This document shows, one piece after another, positions 42,590-53,013 of a stretch of DNA of 64,000 nt. The position numbers were made by a program, and so were the translations under genes. Under the pieces are notes generated by a model, which did no database searches, was not told the origin of the DNA, and was given only the letters and a program-made list of their open reading frames with translations. The stretch spans positions 52,528-116,527 of the forward strand of contig RPFO01000356.1 in the NCBI GenBank assembly GCA_009746045.1. Reading direction: 5' to 3'. The stretch's first letter is position 1; each line of letters starts with the position of its first letter. Source of the DNA: Mesostigma viride (Eukaryota; Streptophyta; Mesostigmatophyceae; Mesostigmatales; Mesostigmataceae).

Positions 42590-42787
42590 ACAGTTTTCCC
42601 GTGGGAAATTTTCATGAATGTCGAAAATGATATCCTAAACCGCATGCATTATACAGGAAATAAAAAAGTTCCATGGGACCATTTTTCTTGAGGGTCGAGG
42701 TTCGAGGGTTTATGTGGTTTTTAAACGAACTGAAATTTTTTAATCGAAACTTTTTTTTTCTAAGCATACGGTATACAACCTTCCAGA
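42590..42787 (+). promoter_or_regulatory. AT-rich leader of the primase-helicase gene
   Basis: About 200 bp of AT-rich sequence with the dyad TTTTCCCGTGGGAAATTTTC at 42,594, TATA-like TTATACAGG and homopolymer T runs. A related dyad CGTGGGAGATCTCCCACGGG lies at 42,868-42,887 inside the start of the reading frame. The repeated GTGGGA/TCCCAC dyads may be binding sites for a regulator or replication protein. Confidence 0.4.
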
Positions 42788-45247
42788 ATGGTCTCGAACT
42801 TCAACCTGCATGACGACACGGTCGACCGACACGACGTAACCGACAAGCCGACACGATTCGATTCCTCGTGGGAGATCTCCCACGGGAATAAAGGCGGACT
42901 CTCCCACGACAATCCACACTCTTGCGCTCACACAACCTCTAAGATGTCGACCGCCGCGGAATTTGTTCCTCTGTGGTTCGCGTCGAAAGATACGCCTTTC
43001 TTTGCTCGGACGCCAGGGGTGATGTACTCGTACGAAGAGGAAAAACCCCAAGACGCTTCGGAGGCGTATGGTCGCTCTCGTGGGATGAAGTACATCATGG
43101 CGCTGAACACGTACAAAAAAACGAACATGTATGCCGCTTTCGGGTGCAGGGAGGACTTGATCAAGACCCATGCGGAGTTATCAACAAGCGATCCGCATTT
43201 GCTAGAAATTCTATCCCCCGACGTGAGCGTCGTCCCATATTTCGATTTTGACTGGGAAACGGAAGAACCCATCGACTACCAGCTGGAGAAGTACGCAAAA
43301 GCGGCCATATCCATGTTCTTCAACGACGTGTACGAGATAAATGTCGAGGAAGAGCGAGATATGCGGGTCCTTATTGGCCATCGCGTCAGGAGCGGCATTT
43401 TCAAGAACTCTGTTCATGTCACGGTGCCGACGATCTACATCCCGACAATGGAGGATCGTGTCAAGATGGGAGAGCTTTTTCAGTCGTTTCTTCTTCAGTG
43501 CGCGATGGATTTATCTTCAGGATATCAGTCTGAGGTGTGCCAGAGACTCGTCAAGTCCCAGCACTCGAAAGAGGATTGGGAGGACATGCACGCGAACGGG
43601 AACCCGATTGTGGAGAAAACAACTGGCGTTTGGGCGCCTAAACACGACATCAAGTTTTGCTACGATAGAATGATCTATTCGAGGTACCGGGCCTTTCGCA
43701 TGATAGGGATGAAGAAGCGCGGAGACAGCGGCGAGGACGCGTACCTCCGCCCAGTCCCAGGGGGTAGTTCCGACGTCGGCGAATATTTGGTGACTGTCTT
43801 CAACGAAGAGGGACTGACCCGGCTCCCCCATGTCGATGATGCGGAACTATCCGAAACGAGCCATACAGTGTTTCGAGGGTATGGGAAGACTATCCCACCA
43901 CCTCGGGGCCTGGACATCTCGCCATCCATCGAAGCAATGAAAAAGTTTTCGCCTGGATGCAAGTATATGCGCACAACCTGTAAAGAATCCGATCGAGGTG
44001 TCGCAACGTTCGTCAAGTACTCCGTCGACTCTGTGGATCCGTTATGCAGGATCTGCCTCAAGATACACGACAACAACGGGCCTTATAACCTGCTACTCCC
44101 TAATGGCGCTGTACAGTACAGATGCCACCAGGACTCACAGCACCGATTCATCGAGATCTCCCCGCCCGTGATGAAGCTCGCGGACTCGGACAAAGTGCCG
44201 TTCACTCACACGTACTCGTCCGAGAAAATCAGGCCTTTCAGCTGGGATGCGCTATTTAGAGGCCCGCACAAGAGCACCATCCTCGTCCAGTCCAACTGCG
44301 GGACAGGTAAATCTGAGAGGATTCGTGAACTCGTCAACGAGGCGGTGAGGAGGGATCCAGGTATCCGCGTGTGCTGCATGGTGGCTAACATCAGCCTGTC
44401 CAAGGAGGAGGATCGCAACTACAAGTCTCTTGGCGAGCGCGGGAGGACGATTGCATGGGAGGACAACGCGTTCCATATCTTGTCCAATGACCCGAATTTC
44501 CGTCACTACCTCAGCGGTCCGAAGGGAATGATGTCTGATGACAGGGTGCTGGTCGTTCTTAACAGCATCTTGCGCGTCACAGACCAACCGTTCGATCTCC
44601 TCATCCTAGACGAAATATATAACACCCTCACCGCGATTTCGCAGGGCCACATGAAATACAAGCGCGAGGTGTTGAGGAAGTTCATCAGGCTCATTGAGAT
44701 GTCCAAGGTCGTGATTGCGCTAGACGCTACCGTTACTCGAAAGGTATACGAGTTCATAGCGGCCTATCGCGCGGCGGATACTATGGAGGTGGATTGCAAC
44801 ACCTTCCGGCGCCCTACCAACAGGACTCTGCGATGGGTGGATGTGACATCAGAAAAGAACTGGCGAAAGGTCTGCGTGGACAGGTTTGTTACTGAGTGTG
44901 AGAGGAGGATAGAGGCCGGAGAGAGGATTTTCTGCCCAATGTCTGGCAAAAAAGAGGCCGCCATGGCGTATGAGGCACTCAAACCCTTCATCGACAAGCG
45001 CAAGAACGGGCGTCTCTACACTAGTCTGACGAGCAAGGAGGATCTGGAGTTTGGCGCGAATGCTGCGTGGGCTGACTTGGACTTTTTGATCTTCAGCCCC
45101 ACGATCACGGTTGGAGTCAGCTACACGGAGCACACGTTCGACAGCATGGTGGGACTCTTCATCAACGGGGACCACTACGCGAGCTACACGACAACCCTCC
45201 AGCAAATTTTCAGGGTGCGCCACTTAGTCAAGGGAGAGATGGTCATC
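42788..45247 (+). CDS. Primase-helicase, N-terminal part (AEP primase + SF2 OBP-like helicase), split
   Basis: 820 codons up to the insertion. MSTAAEF at 42,944 is a likely alternative start because the first 52 residues look unlike protein and overlie a dyad. AEP-primase features: VVPYFDFDWE (metal-binding D-x-D, residues about 152-155) and KNSVHVTVP (S-x-H, about 207-210). A cysteine/histidine cluster at about 398-445 (CKYMRTTC, CRICLKIH, YRCHQDSQH) suits a zinc site as in UL52-type primases. The helicase has Walker A SNCGTGKSE (about 502-510), DEIY (about 607-610), VIALDATVT, TITVGVSYTE and QQIFRVRHL (about 804-812), the order seen in herpes origin-binding-protein helicases. It primes and unwinds viral DNA. 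The frame ends with two insertion-encoded codons' worth of sequence and a TAG. Confidence 0.86.
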
Positions 45248-46337
45248 AGTTAGGTTAATATTGTGCGGAAACCTTTTTGCCACTTGGGCTACTCAGGTTC
45301 CGCACAATATTACCGGCGATAACCACTCGCCGGACACTCAAGTTCACGACGTCGTGAACTTGAGTGTCCGGCGAGTGGTTATCGCCGGTAATATTGTGCG
45401 GAACCTGAGTAGCCCAAGTGGCAAAAAGGTTTCCGCACAATATTAACCTAACTAAAACCTAGCCTCTTGGGGCGAGGACGAATCACTAGGCTCGGAACAC
45501 CCGTATGCATGAATATGATCGAATATAAGCATCTCGTTGGTGCAAATATCGATATGAATATGATCGAATATGAGCATCTCCTTGGTGCGCATATGATTAG
45601 AGCCGGGTGCCAAATCGGAACGAATTATTCCCCCAAATAATCCGCTTCCGAGTGGATTCGAACCTGCGCCCCGCAAGGATCCAGGTCTTAGTTAGGTTAA
45701 TATTGTGCGGAAACCTTTTTGCCACTTGGGCTACTCAGGTTCCGCACAATATTACCGGCGATAACCACTCGCCGGACACTCAAGTTCACGACGTCGTGAA
45801 CTTGAGTGTCCGGCGAGTGGTTATCGCCGGTAATATTGTGCGGAACCTGAGTAGCCCAAGTGGCAAAAAGGTTTCCGCACAATATTAACCTAACTAAGAC
45901 CTGGATCCTTGCGGGGCGCAGGTTCGAATCCACTCGGAAGCGGATTATTTGGGGGAATAATTCGTTCCGATTTGGCACCCGGCTCTAATCATATGCGCAC
46001 CAAGGAGATGCTCATATTCGATCATATTCATATCGATATTTGCACCAACGAGATGCTTATATTCGATCATATTCATGCATACGGGTGTTCCGAGCCTAGT
46101 GATTCGTCCTCGCCCCAAGAGGCTAGGTTTTAGTTAGGTTAATATTGTGCGGAAACCTTTTTGCCACTTGGGCTACTCAGGTTCCGCACAATATTACCGG
46201 CGATAACCACTCGCCGGACACTCAAGTTCACGACGTCGTGAACTTGAGTGTCCGGCGAGTGGTTATCGCCGGTAATATTGTGCGGAACCTGAGTAGCCCA
46301 AGTGGCAAAAAGGTTTCCGCACAATATTAACCTAACT
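45248..46337. mobile_element. Palindromic insertion 2 (three hairpins, two inverted spacers)
   Basis: 1,090 bp flanked by the 5-bp duplication TCATC (45,243-45,247; 46,338-46,342). The order is hairpin 45,248-45,453, spacer 45,454-45,689, hairpin 45,690-45,895, inverted spacer 45,896-46,131, hairpin 46,132-46,337. Each hairpin is a 206-bp palindrome starting AGTTAGGTTAATATTGTGCG and containing ACCTTTTTGCCACTTGGGC and CCGGCGATAACCACTCGCC. The three hairpins look identical by eye. Architecture, end sequence and core motifs match insertion 1, although most other bases differ, so the two are diverged members of one family. There is no coding capacity. Confidence 0.92.
45896..46131 (+). repeat. 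Spacer of insertion 2 with tRNA-like B box
   Basis: The spacer (inverted copy at 45,454-45,689) begins AAGACCTGGATCC and continues GCAGGTTCGAATCCACTCG, containing a B box. A hairpin ATTATT-TGGGGG-AATAAT follows. The right end holds CCTCGCCCCAAGAGG and then CTAGGTTTT. Joined end to start, CTAGG and CCTGG could pair around TTTTAAGA, like a slightly enlarged Leu(UAA) anticodon loop. It also has two copies of an imperfect direct repeat with ATGCTCATATTCGATCATAT and a variant. Confidence 0.6.
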
Positions 46338-46342
46338 TCATC

Positions 46343-47470
46343 TTCTATCGAGACACGACTTCGCTTCTTGACAGGCCTCCAACGGACTACGGTACGATCG
46401 TCGAGAACATGATCGCGGGGGACACTGCGCTCATCCAGCTGCTGTTCGACAACGCCGACGTAGTCTGCGACTGGAGCGCGGACAAGTCGCGTATCTATGA
46501 CAGAAACTGTCCCAAATTCCGCCTCTTCTGCCGGAACCAGCAAGATCTCGCGGTGTCGAGGTCCCATTACAAGGGAAATCTCATCAAGATACTGACGGAG
46601 GACTACGGCGTGGAGGTGTCGGCAGTGGAGGAGTTGGGGGACATCGACGCCCCCCAGCTTCCGGTACTAGAAGATCCAGACAAGGACAGGGAGGTGGTGC
46701 TTCTGAGCGAGGAGGAGTACAAGGATCTAGAGGGGAGAATCGGCGGCACGGTTCCACTTTCACCGTACGAAATGCGTCTGAAGGCGGTGTACGAATTGAC
46801 TCATCGGTTGTACGAGATTCCGTATGATCTCATCGACGACGAGCTCCCTCAAATTCTGGACAAGGAGATGGGGAGGAAGGCGTACGTTGGCGTTCGGCAA
46901 TATTCGAAGTTGACGGGACTAGGAACCAAGGAGCATTTTAGAGACAATCTGTTGATTCTGCAGAAGTCAGAGTCCTTGTTTGATTTGAAGGCGTATTCTC
47001 GTTTTGGACTAGCACAGTCTCTGGCCATTACGCTCAAGCTACTAGAAGGGACGCCTATCATCGACTTCATCACGACGGCTGATCCGTCCAATCTCACAAT
47101 GAAGTTGACGCGCGACGAGACGATTGCACTAGGGAATAAAATTGATAGCGAAATTGCCGACAAGGCCTGGTTCATGCGCTCAACATTTGGATACCGGCGG
47201 AGGGCAGGCGAGGCTGGTAGTTTGTCTTTTGCGCAATGCAGCGGTCTCATCAACAGCTTGTTGAACCCGACTCTAGGAATTTATGCCAAGGGGGCGAAGG
47301 GCAATAGCCGTGGCGGTGGTTGCTTGGAAATTTCGAAGGCGGACATGCATGCGTTTCTTGATAGGTATAAACCCTCGTGGTGGGGCGATGAGAAGGATTA
47401 TTCGATCACGTCGTTGTCTGGCCTGTCGATGGATGAAATCGCTCCTTTCCTGCAGGGAGCGGATAAGTAG
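46343..47470 (+). CDS. Primase-helicase, C-terminal part (376 codons)
   Basis: Directly after the right TCATC copy the frame reads FYRDTTSLLDRPPTDYG and stays open to 47,470. It joins in phase to residue 820 of the upstream piece, giving a 1,195-residue product (1,143 from the alternative start). Without the junction the first ATG would be 46,409 (MIAGDTALIQLLF). The segment is mixed helix/strand with CPKFRLFCRNQQDL, an acidic stretch DIDAPQLPVLEDPDKDRE and a C-terminal helical part. It corresponds to the region after motif VI of origin-binding-protein helicases, and no separate domain is recognisable. There are no stops or frameshifts, so the gene was intact when interrupted. Confidence 0.85.
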   Translation, partial: FYRDTTSLLDRPPTDYGTIVENMIAGDTALIQLLFDNADVVCDWSADKSRIYDRNCPKFRLFCRNQQDLAVSRSHYKGNLIKILTEDYGVEVSAVEELGDIDAPQLPVLEDPDKDREVVLLSEEEYKDLEGRIGGTVPLSPYEMRLKAVYELTHRLYEIPYDLIDDELPQILDKEMGRKAYVGVRQYSKLTGLGTKEHFRDNLLILQKSESLFDLKAYSRFGLAQSLAITLKLLEGTPIIDFITTADPSNLTMKLTRDETIALGNKIDSEIADKAWFMRSTFGYRRRAGEAGSLSFAQCSGLINSLLNPTLGIYAKGAKGNSRGGGCLEISKADMHAFLDRYKPSWWGDEKDYSITSLSGLSMDEIAPFLQGADK

Positions 47471-47588
47471 TTTTAATATTAAAGCCTGTTTTTCTGCCAT
47501 GCATTTCTTTGTAAAAACGGTTTACAACCTCCAAGACGTCGCGCTCACTGTCTCCTCGTCTTCGAGTAGACGTCGATCCGGTTCCGGT

Positions 47589-48297
47589 CACACCCCGCCG
47601 CGCGGCCCTCGCCGGCTCCCTCACCCTGCGAGGACATGGCGAAAAATTGGGCGGTCTTTTCTTAAGAGTAAGTACGTGCAATTTTTCGCCACATCCAACA
47701 ACCCACGCCACCTCAGCGCCGGCCAGTGGGGGGGGTGGCAAAAAATTGTCCGTTCTTTCTCTTAAGAGTAACTAAGGACAATTTTTCGCCATCACTCTCA
47801 CACCTTGACAAAACACCTCCTATGACCCGCGCCAAGGGGTGGCAGGGTGGCGAAAAATTGTCCGTTCTTTCTCTTAAGAGTAACTAAGGACAATTTTTCG
47901 CCATCACTCTCACACCTTGACAAAACACCTCCCATGACCCGCGCCAAGGGGTGGCGGGTGGCGAAAAATTGTCCGTTCTTTCTCTTAAGAGTAACTAAGG
48001 ACAATTTTTCGCCATCCTTGTCACACCCCAAACACACCATCACACCTGCCGGGGTGGTGACAGATGCCAGCCTAAATGTCATAACCTGGTGAGCAGTGGT
48101 GGCAGGGTGGCACTTCTGTTTTTGCAAGTGGTTTAGGGTTTTAGGGTTTAGGGCTTAGGGTGAGACCCATCCTAGGCCGCGGTCACTATAGGGTCACTAT
48201 AGGGGTGGCAGATGCCAGCATAAGGGTGGTGCACTTCTCCTAGTCGCGATGACGGAATGATGACGGAATGATGATGGAAGCTACTTAATTAATTAAT
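47589..48297 (-). repeat. Right terminal inverted repeat of provirus
   Basis: Mirror of 27,190-27,897, running from CACACCCCGCCGCGC inside to CTACTTAATTAATTAAT outside. It carries the same four palindromes (about 47,637-48,015) and the TTTAGGG-type tract near 48,129-48,160. One palindrome has GGTGGCAAAAAATTG where the left copy has a C-run and GGCG, so the two repeats are not being perfectly homogenised. Confidence 0.93.
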
Positions 48298-48477
48298 TAG
48301 ACTCGTGCTCCCGTTGGGGAGTCACGGAGCATTACCCCCGATGGATGGATGGATGGGTGCAAACATTCCTACCGGTCTAAGCTATCTACGTTGGCGGCAT
48401 ACTACATCTATCTAACGGCATTCTAACGACAACATCTATCTAGGCAGCCGCACGCTGCCCGAGGGGGAGCTATCTGG

Positions 48478-48837
48478 CGATGGATGGATGGATGGATGGA
48501 TGGATGGATGGATGGATGGATGGATGGATATGGATGGATGGATGGATGGATGGATGGATGGATGGATGGATGGATGGATGGATGGATGGATGGATGGATG
48601 GATGGATGGATGGATGGATGGATGGATGGATGGATGGATGGTGGGTGGGTGGGTGGGTGGGTGGGTGGGTGGGTGGGTGGGTGGGTGGGTGGGTGGGTGG
48701 GTGGGTGGGTGGGTGGGTGGGTGGGTGGGTGGGTGGGTGGGTGGGTGGGTGGGTGGGTGGGTGGGTGGGTGGGTGGGTGGGTGGGTGGGTGGGTGGGTGG
48801 ATGGATGGATGGATGGATGGATGGATGGATGGATGGG
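48478..48837 (+). repeat. GATG / GGGT compound microsatellite
   Basis: (GATG)n at 48,478-48,640, then (GGGT)n to about 48,800, then (GATG)n again. All three frames on both strands stay open (MDGW and VGGW, or HPSI and HPPT repeats) purely because of the 4-bp period. None is a gene. Confidence 0.97.
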
Positions 48838-51223
48838 TGCACACAATCCAACCCGTCTATTCTATCTAGTAACAAACAATCCTACTAGTCTATCTTATCT
48901 AGCTAGAGTGTGCCAGACCCTAGGAGTCTTGCCTAGATATATACTCACTAGTAGATATGCTCTAGTTGTCTCACATCATTGTCTCACTTAATAATTAATA
49001 TGTGTGAATGCACGTAGTTTCACAATAATGACCAACTAGTGGCCGGGAGTACCTGTTCACGTGCCCCATTGAGGGCTTATATATATCGTCGAGGCAAGAA
49101 GCAACCATTTATCAAGGAGACAATGCACCAACCAGCGCAGGCCAGATAATTTATACCAAGTCCTCAATTTGCATGATTTTTCAATTGCTCCTTATCCAAT
49201 TACAATTTACAACACATACGCATGAATCATAGAGCTTTGTGTGCTACAACGCAGACAGTTCTGGCGCTCCCGGTCGTCATCTTGCCGACACCGGGCCACT
49301 GCGGTTGTCACCCGGCACCCCTCACCCCACCCCACTGCACAGCAAAAACCTGCTTCCTAGAATTGGCCTGCAGCCGAGAAGGGCGCCAATGCCGTGTAGA
49401 AACTCATGATGTGAACGGCATGTGGTGAGTGGTCACAAGCGCCAAGGACACCTAGTGGCCTTTACCTGCCCCAAACCACAACATCCCAAGCATGCCTTTA
49501 TCTGCGGAGCAGCTGATCCTGAAGTGGCAACCCCGCCCTTACGACACATAACACCGACCATGCCACCATGGGACCTGCGTCCTGCAATAAAATATTTGCC
49601 TAAATATCGTCGTCTTGTGCCCGCACGTCCATGGAGGTTGAAATTACTTATAAACATGCGAATATAATCAATGAGGCATGAAAATTGTTGCGCACAACCC
49701 GCCGGATTCCCTCCACAGCACAGCCGAAGGAACCAATCTAACAGCCCTGTTTTCTTGACTAGTTTGTCCTACCAGCTAGCACCGCAACGCAATACTAATT
49801 CGGCCGTTGATCGACATTTCCCCAGCGTACTTGACTGGAACAGATGCCGCTAAATTCTTTCGGTCCGTCAATTCTTTTGGTGTGGAGTTGAATTTATTCT
49901 ACTAGGCCCAAGTCCCCCCGCGGCTCGCGCCCTGGCCATGGTGAAATTGGTGATGGACTTATAAGTTTTCTGCCTTCCATCCTGCGGCGAGGCTCCGCTT
50001 GGCAGTTGACGCGCCAGCATTTTCTTCTGTCATTTGTACTTACGCACCATAAGTTTACGCGCCGGGGCGCGTGCGATCGATACAGTAGACTTGGCAGTTC
50101 GCACAGGCATGTGCGTCGGCGCCCTCCGTAGTATGAGCCAGTAGGCTGCGCTTTTCGTTCGTTTCGTCCCTGATCACAATGTTTCCGGCTCATGCCGCCG
50201 CGTCTGCAAGCGTTACCCGTATTTATCGGCCCACACCGTTCCTTTCGCAAGCGTTACCCGTATTTATCGACGCGTACCGTAGCCTCTCGTCATTGTCATC
50301 TGTCATCGGGTGCGCCCAGCACCGGGTGCGATTTCCAAAAACCCCATCTCACGGGTACACGACGCGGCACGAAAATGGCTCGCAGAAAAGCTAGGAACCT
50401 AGGCGACTACCTATTTGGCGCCGCGTCGGTCGTGACGTTGTTTACTCCGTTGGATCTGCATCTACGGCGTTCGTGGGTTGTTTCGAAACCCGGTCGATGA
50501 GATTTAACGGAGAAGTCGGGTATAAAAATGATCCTTTTTTGTCAACTACGAGAAAATGTAAAAGTCGAAAGGAATTAAACGGCTTGACATGTTGTCGGCT
50601 TGCCGTCCACTACTACAGGTTAACGCCAATCGAAACTCGCGTCCTAAAATATATTTGGATAGAGGCATGTCTCTTATTTAATTTCAAGGTACCTCTTAAT
50701 TAATCTCGGGCCCCGCCTCGGGCTATAAGTTTGCAAAAAAAAAGTCTGTAAGTGAGTATGGGTAAAGTCGGGGTAAAATTGGCTCCAGAGTTCTCAATTC
50801 TCGAATTCTCACAGGGCGGGGGCCGAGATTAATTAAGAGGTACCTTGAAATTAAATAAGAGGCATGGCTCTATCGAGATATATGTTCGGAGGCGAATTTC
50901 TATTGGCGTGAGTTTGTAGTATTGTACGAAAACATGTCAAGGGTGACGGAAAGAAGGACTTATGTTCCAATTCAATTCAATGCACGACGGTATTGGACGG
51001 AGTTCCCGGTCTGGCAAGCGGATTTTGGATCTCACGTTCAGAAAAGGGCTTGGGTACACGACGCGGCGCGACGTACGTTGTAAAATGGCTCGCAGAAAAG
51101 GAACCGTGGCGACTATTTGGCGCCGCGTCGGTCTTGACGTTGTTTGCTCCGTTGGATCTGCATCTACGGCGTTCGTGGGTTGTTTCGAAACCCGGTCGAT
51201 GAGATTTTACGGAGAAGTAGGGT

Positions 51224-51262
51224 ATATAAGTGATCTTTGTTGTTTCCTTGATATAAGTGATC
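51224..51262 (+). mobile_element. 15-bp micro-insertion with 12-bp target duplication
   Basis: ATATAAGTGATC at 51,224-51,235 is repeated at 51,251-51,262 around TTTGTTGTTTCCTTG. The insert is the 3' end of the GGTTGTCTCCTTG family, and the related repeat copy at about 50,520 lacks it. Confidence 0.65.
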
Positions 51263-51584
51263 CTTTTTTGACCAAGCGGTGAACTGAATGTAGAAGTCGG
51301 AATAAATTATACGGTCTGACACGTCCCCCTCTAGTAACTACGATTAACCCCAACGAAAAGATTGGGCAAACCGTGAGGCCCGAAAAGTGGCCCGTACGAA
51401 AACCGCGAGCGCAGGGCGGCCGATAGTCAGGGCGATCCGGGGATCCGCGGTGGCGCCCAATCGGAGCAGTTGCCCGAAAAGTGGCAAACTAGGGTGATCG
51501 AGTCTCAGGAGTTCTGAACGGGTGCTGAAACGGCAGTTACGTCCAGATCCGGTTCAGCAATTTTGCGGGCAGGTGGGAGGCCAG

Positions 51585-51612
51585 CCAATGGCCGCGGCCA
51601 GATATAAATACG
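51585..51612 (+). promoter_or_regulatory. Candidate Pol II promoter repeated in each 4-kb unit
   Basis: GCCAATGGCCGCGGCCAGAT then ATAAATAC (here GATATAAATACGG) puts a CCAAT box about 17 bp ahead of a TATA-like box. The same arrangement is at about 55,681-55,707 and 59,705-59,731 (GATAAAAATACGG there) and again near 63,680. The sequence just downstream is conserved too, but no transcript can be named. Confidence 0.4.
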
Positions 51613-52986
51613 GAACCCGGCACGATGTCGTCTTCTTTGCGGCCGTCAAACTCTCGGTCGCGAACCAAACAACCCGCCCGCGGTTACAGGATGTGGGACG
51701 CAGAAGTACAACAACTTCAGAGTATCGAGCCCGCCGTCCTCAATTTTAGGAGCGTTCAGTGCGGCCAGTCGACGGCATGTCCAGAAATTGTTTTGAAACC
51801 GTAACATTTTGGCCGTTACGGCCGTTTTCCTGTCCGCATTTCGTTCAGAAAGCGTTTTACTGAGCGTTTCCGTATAACTTTTCGATTCAGACTGAAGTTA
51901 TAGTCTGAACGTGATCTGAATGATATTTATTCTTAAATTATACGCAAATTTTTAGTTGGAGGAGTGGAGAGTAGTATGATGCTTGCTGGACGAATTTCTG
52001 CCACATTCCGTACTTACCAAGCTGGGAAAAAATGACTTGGGAGGATTTTCAAGTGGGTAGTACGCGGTGCTGGACCGCCTGGACGCGCCCAAGCAATCGA
52101 ACGTGCAAAACCAGGACTGCGAGGGGGTGAGGGGGCGACATGCTGCGACAGCACTTAATGTCCTGCTGGCTGGGGATGGCGGTCAACGCTGCCTGGAAAA
52201 TTGGGGATGGACAATGCGTGGGCATTGCTTTTATAGCGTTCAATGTTCCATTTCGATGCGTACCTTTGAATTGTTTCTGATCTGGCTGGCCGTCGGTGGG
52301 CAGTCTCGTGCGTGGGAGAGATTCGGGGCGCTATGGCCTGCTGCGATAGCTAGCGACCTGGAAATGGAATGTCGTTGTAGATTTAGGTATTATGTTATCG
52401 TGCTTCTTTGCTTGACGTATTGGGTGCCTAGTGAAATCAGTTTGCTGTTCGTGGAAGGCGTGGGGTGTGGCCGACGAGTTTCTGTTGTCGTCACACAATA
52501 TTGGAATGAACGCTGGAATCATTTGTTGCCACGGGACGTACGCTGGCGATGCCGATGGTGAGTCGTTTGTTTCGATGACCGGGCTAGTGCCTGCTCTCTT
52601 TCTGATGCGTTTCCTCGGTTGCGTTGTTTCCATTTGGCCGACTTCACCTAGTCGCAGCGAAGACATAGCGTAGCAAGGGTCTGCGTTTCATTTTCTTAGC
52701 CGTGCAGGACGCCATCTTCATGGTCCTTCGGGTTTCCCGTGTCAACGTCCGTTGCCAGAGGATCTGTGATGATTTTTTCTGGAATATACTGGGCGGTGAA
52801 AGCCCCTGTGGATGCTTGCCTGGTCATGAGTTTAGGGCGTCATTTACTGCTGTACTCGCTGACATTCATGGTGCTTACTGCGTAAGATAATCTGCCTTGC
52901 TTCGCGCGTGGATTTTCACTGGGCTGAAGAGAGCGTCTGGTAACATGTTTACGTGGTGTATAAGGTGATCAATCAACCATTTGTTC

Positions 52987-53013
52987 ATAGAACTGGTTGT
53001 CTCCTTGATAGAA
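52987..53013 (+). mobile_element. Micro-insertion with empty site in sister units
   Basis: Unit 1 has TTCATAGAACTGGTTGTCTC then CTTGATAGAAGGTGTG, whereas units 2 and 3 have TTCATAGAAGGTGTG. The extra 21 bp consist of CTGGTTGTCTCCTTG plus a second ATAGAA. The empty sites at about 57,090 and 61,113 show it is an insertion with a 6-bp duplication. Confidence 0.75.

Larger units (their letters stand above)
27190..48297. mobile_element. Integrated Polinton-like virus (provirus)
   Basis: A 21.1-kb block is bounded by about 708-bp inverted repeats. It contains PLV hallmark genes: double-jelly-roll major capsid protein, penton-like protein, A32-type packaging ATPase, tyrosine recombinase and primase-helicase. 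Structural genes run leftward and replication, packaging and integration genes run rightward from a divergent promoter at 39,489-39,512. Nearly all frames are intact except the two large genes split by palindromic insertions. The element sits in a TTAATTAA tract of a host snap-back repeat, so the target duplication is ambiguous. Confidence 0.92.
48298..51330. other. Host intergenic DNA right of the provirus
   Basis: It starts with the snap-back repeat ACTCGTGCTCCCGTTGGG into which the virus integrated, followed by GATG microsatellites. No gene is supported; short frames at 49,222-49,853 lack features. It contains an inverted copy of the GGTTGTCTCC family at about 49,103-49,150, the inverted partner of the 17.2-kb repeat (50,130-50,335), and two copies of the TTTGGCGCCGCGTCGGTC family (about 50,350-50,520 and 50,975-51,235). 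The second copy has a 15-bp insertion with a 12-bp target duplication. Confidence 0.5.

Noticed and set aside
48423-48991. Long open frames on both strands in the GATG/GGGT tract
   Set aside because: All frames stay open because of the 4-bp period; they encode only simple repeats.
49860-49885. Similarity to a universal small-subunit rRNA site (TCCGTCAATTC)
   Set aside because: Only about 15 bases match and the surrounding sequence is unlike rRNA.
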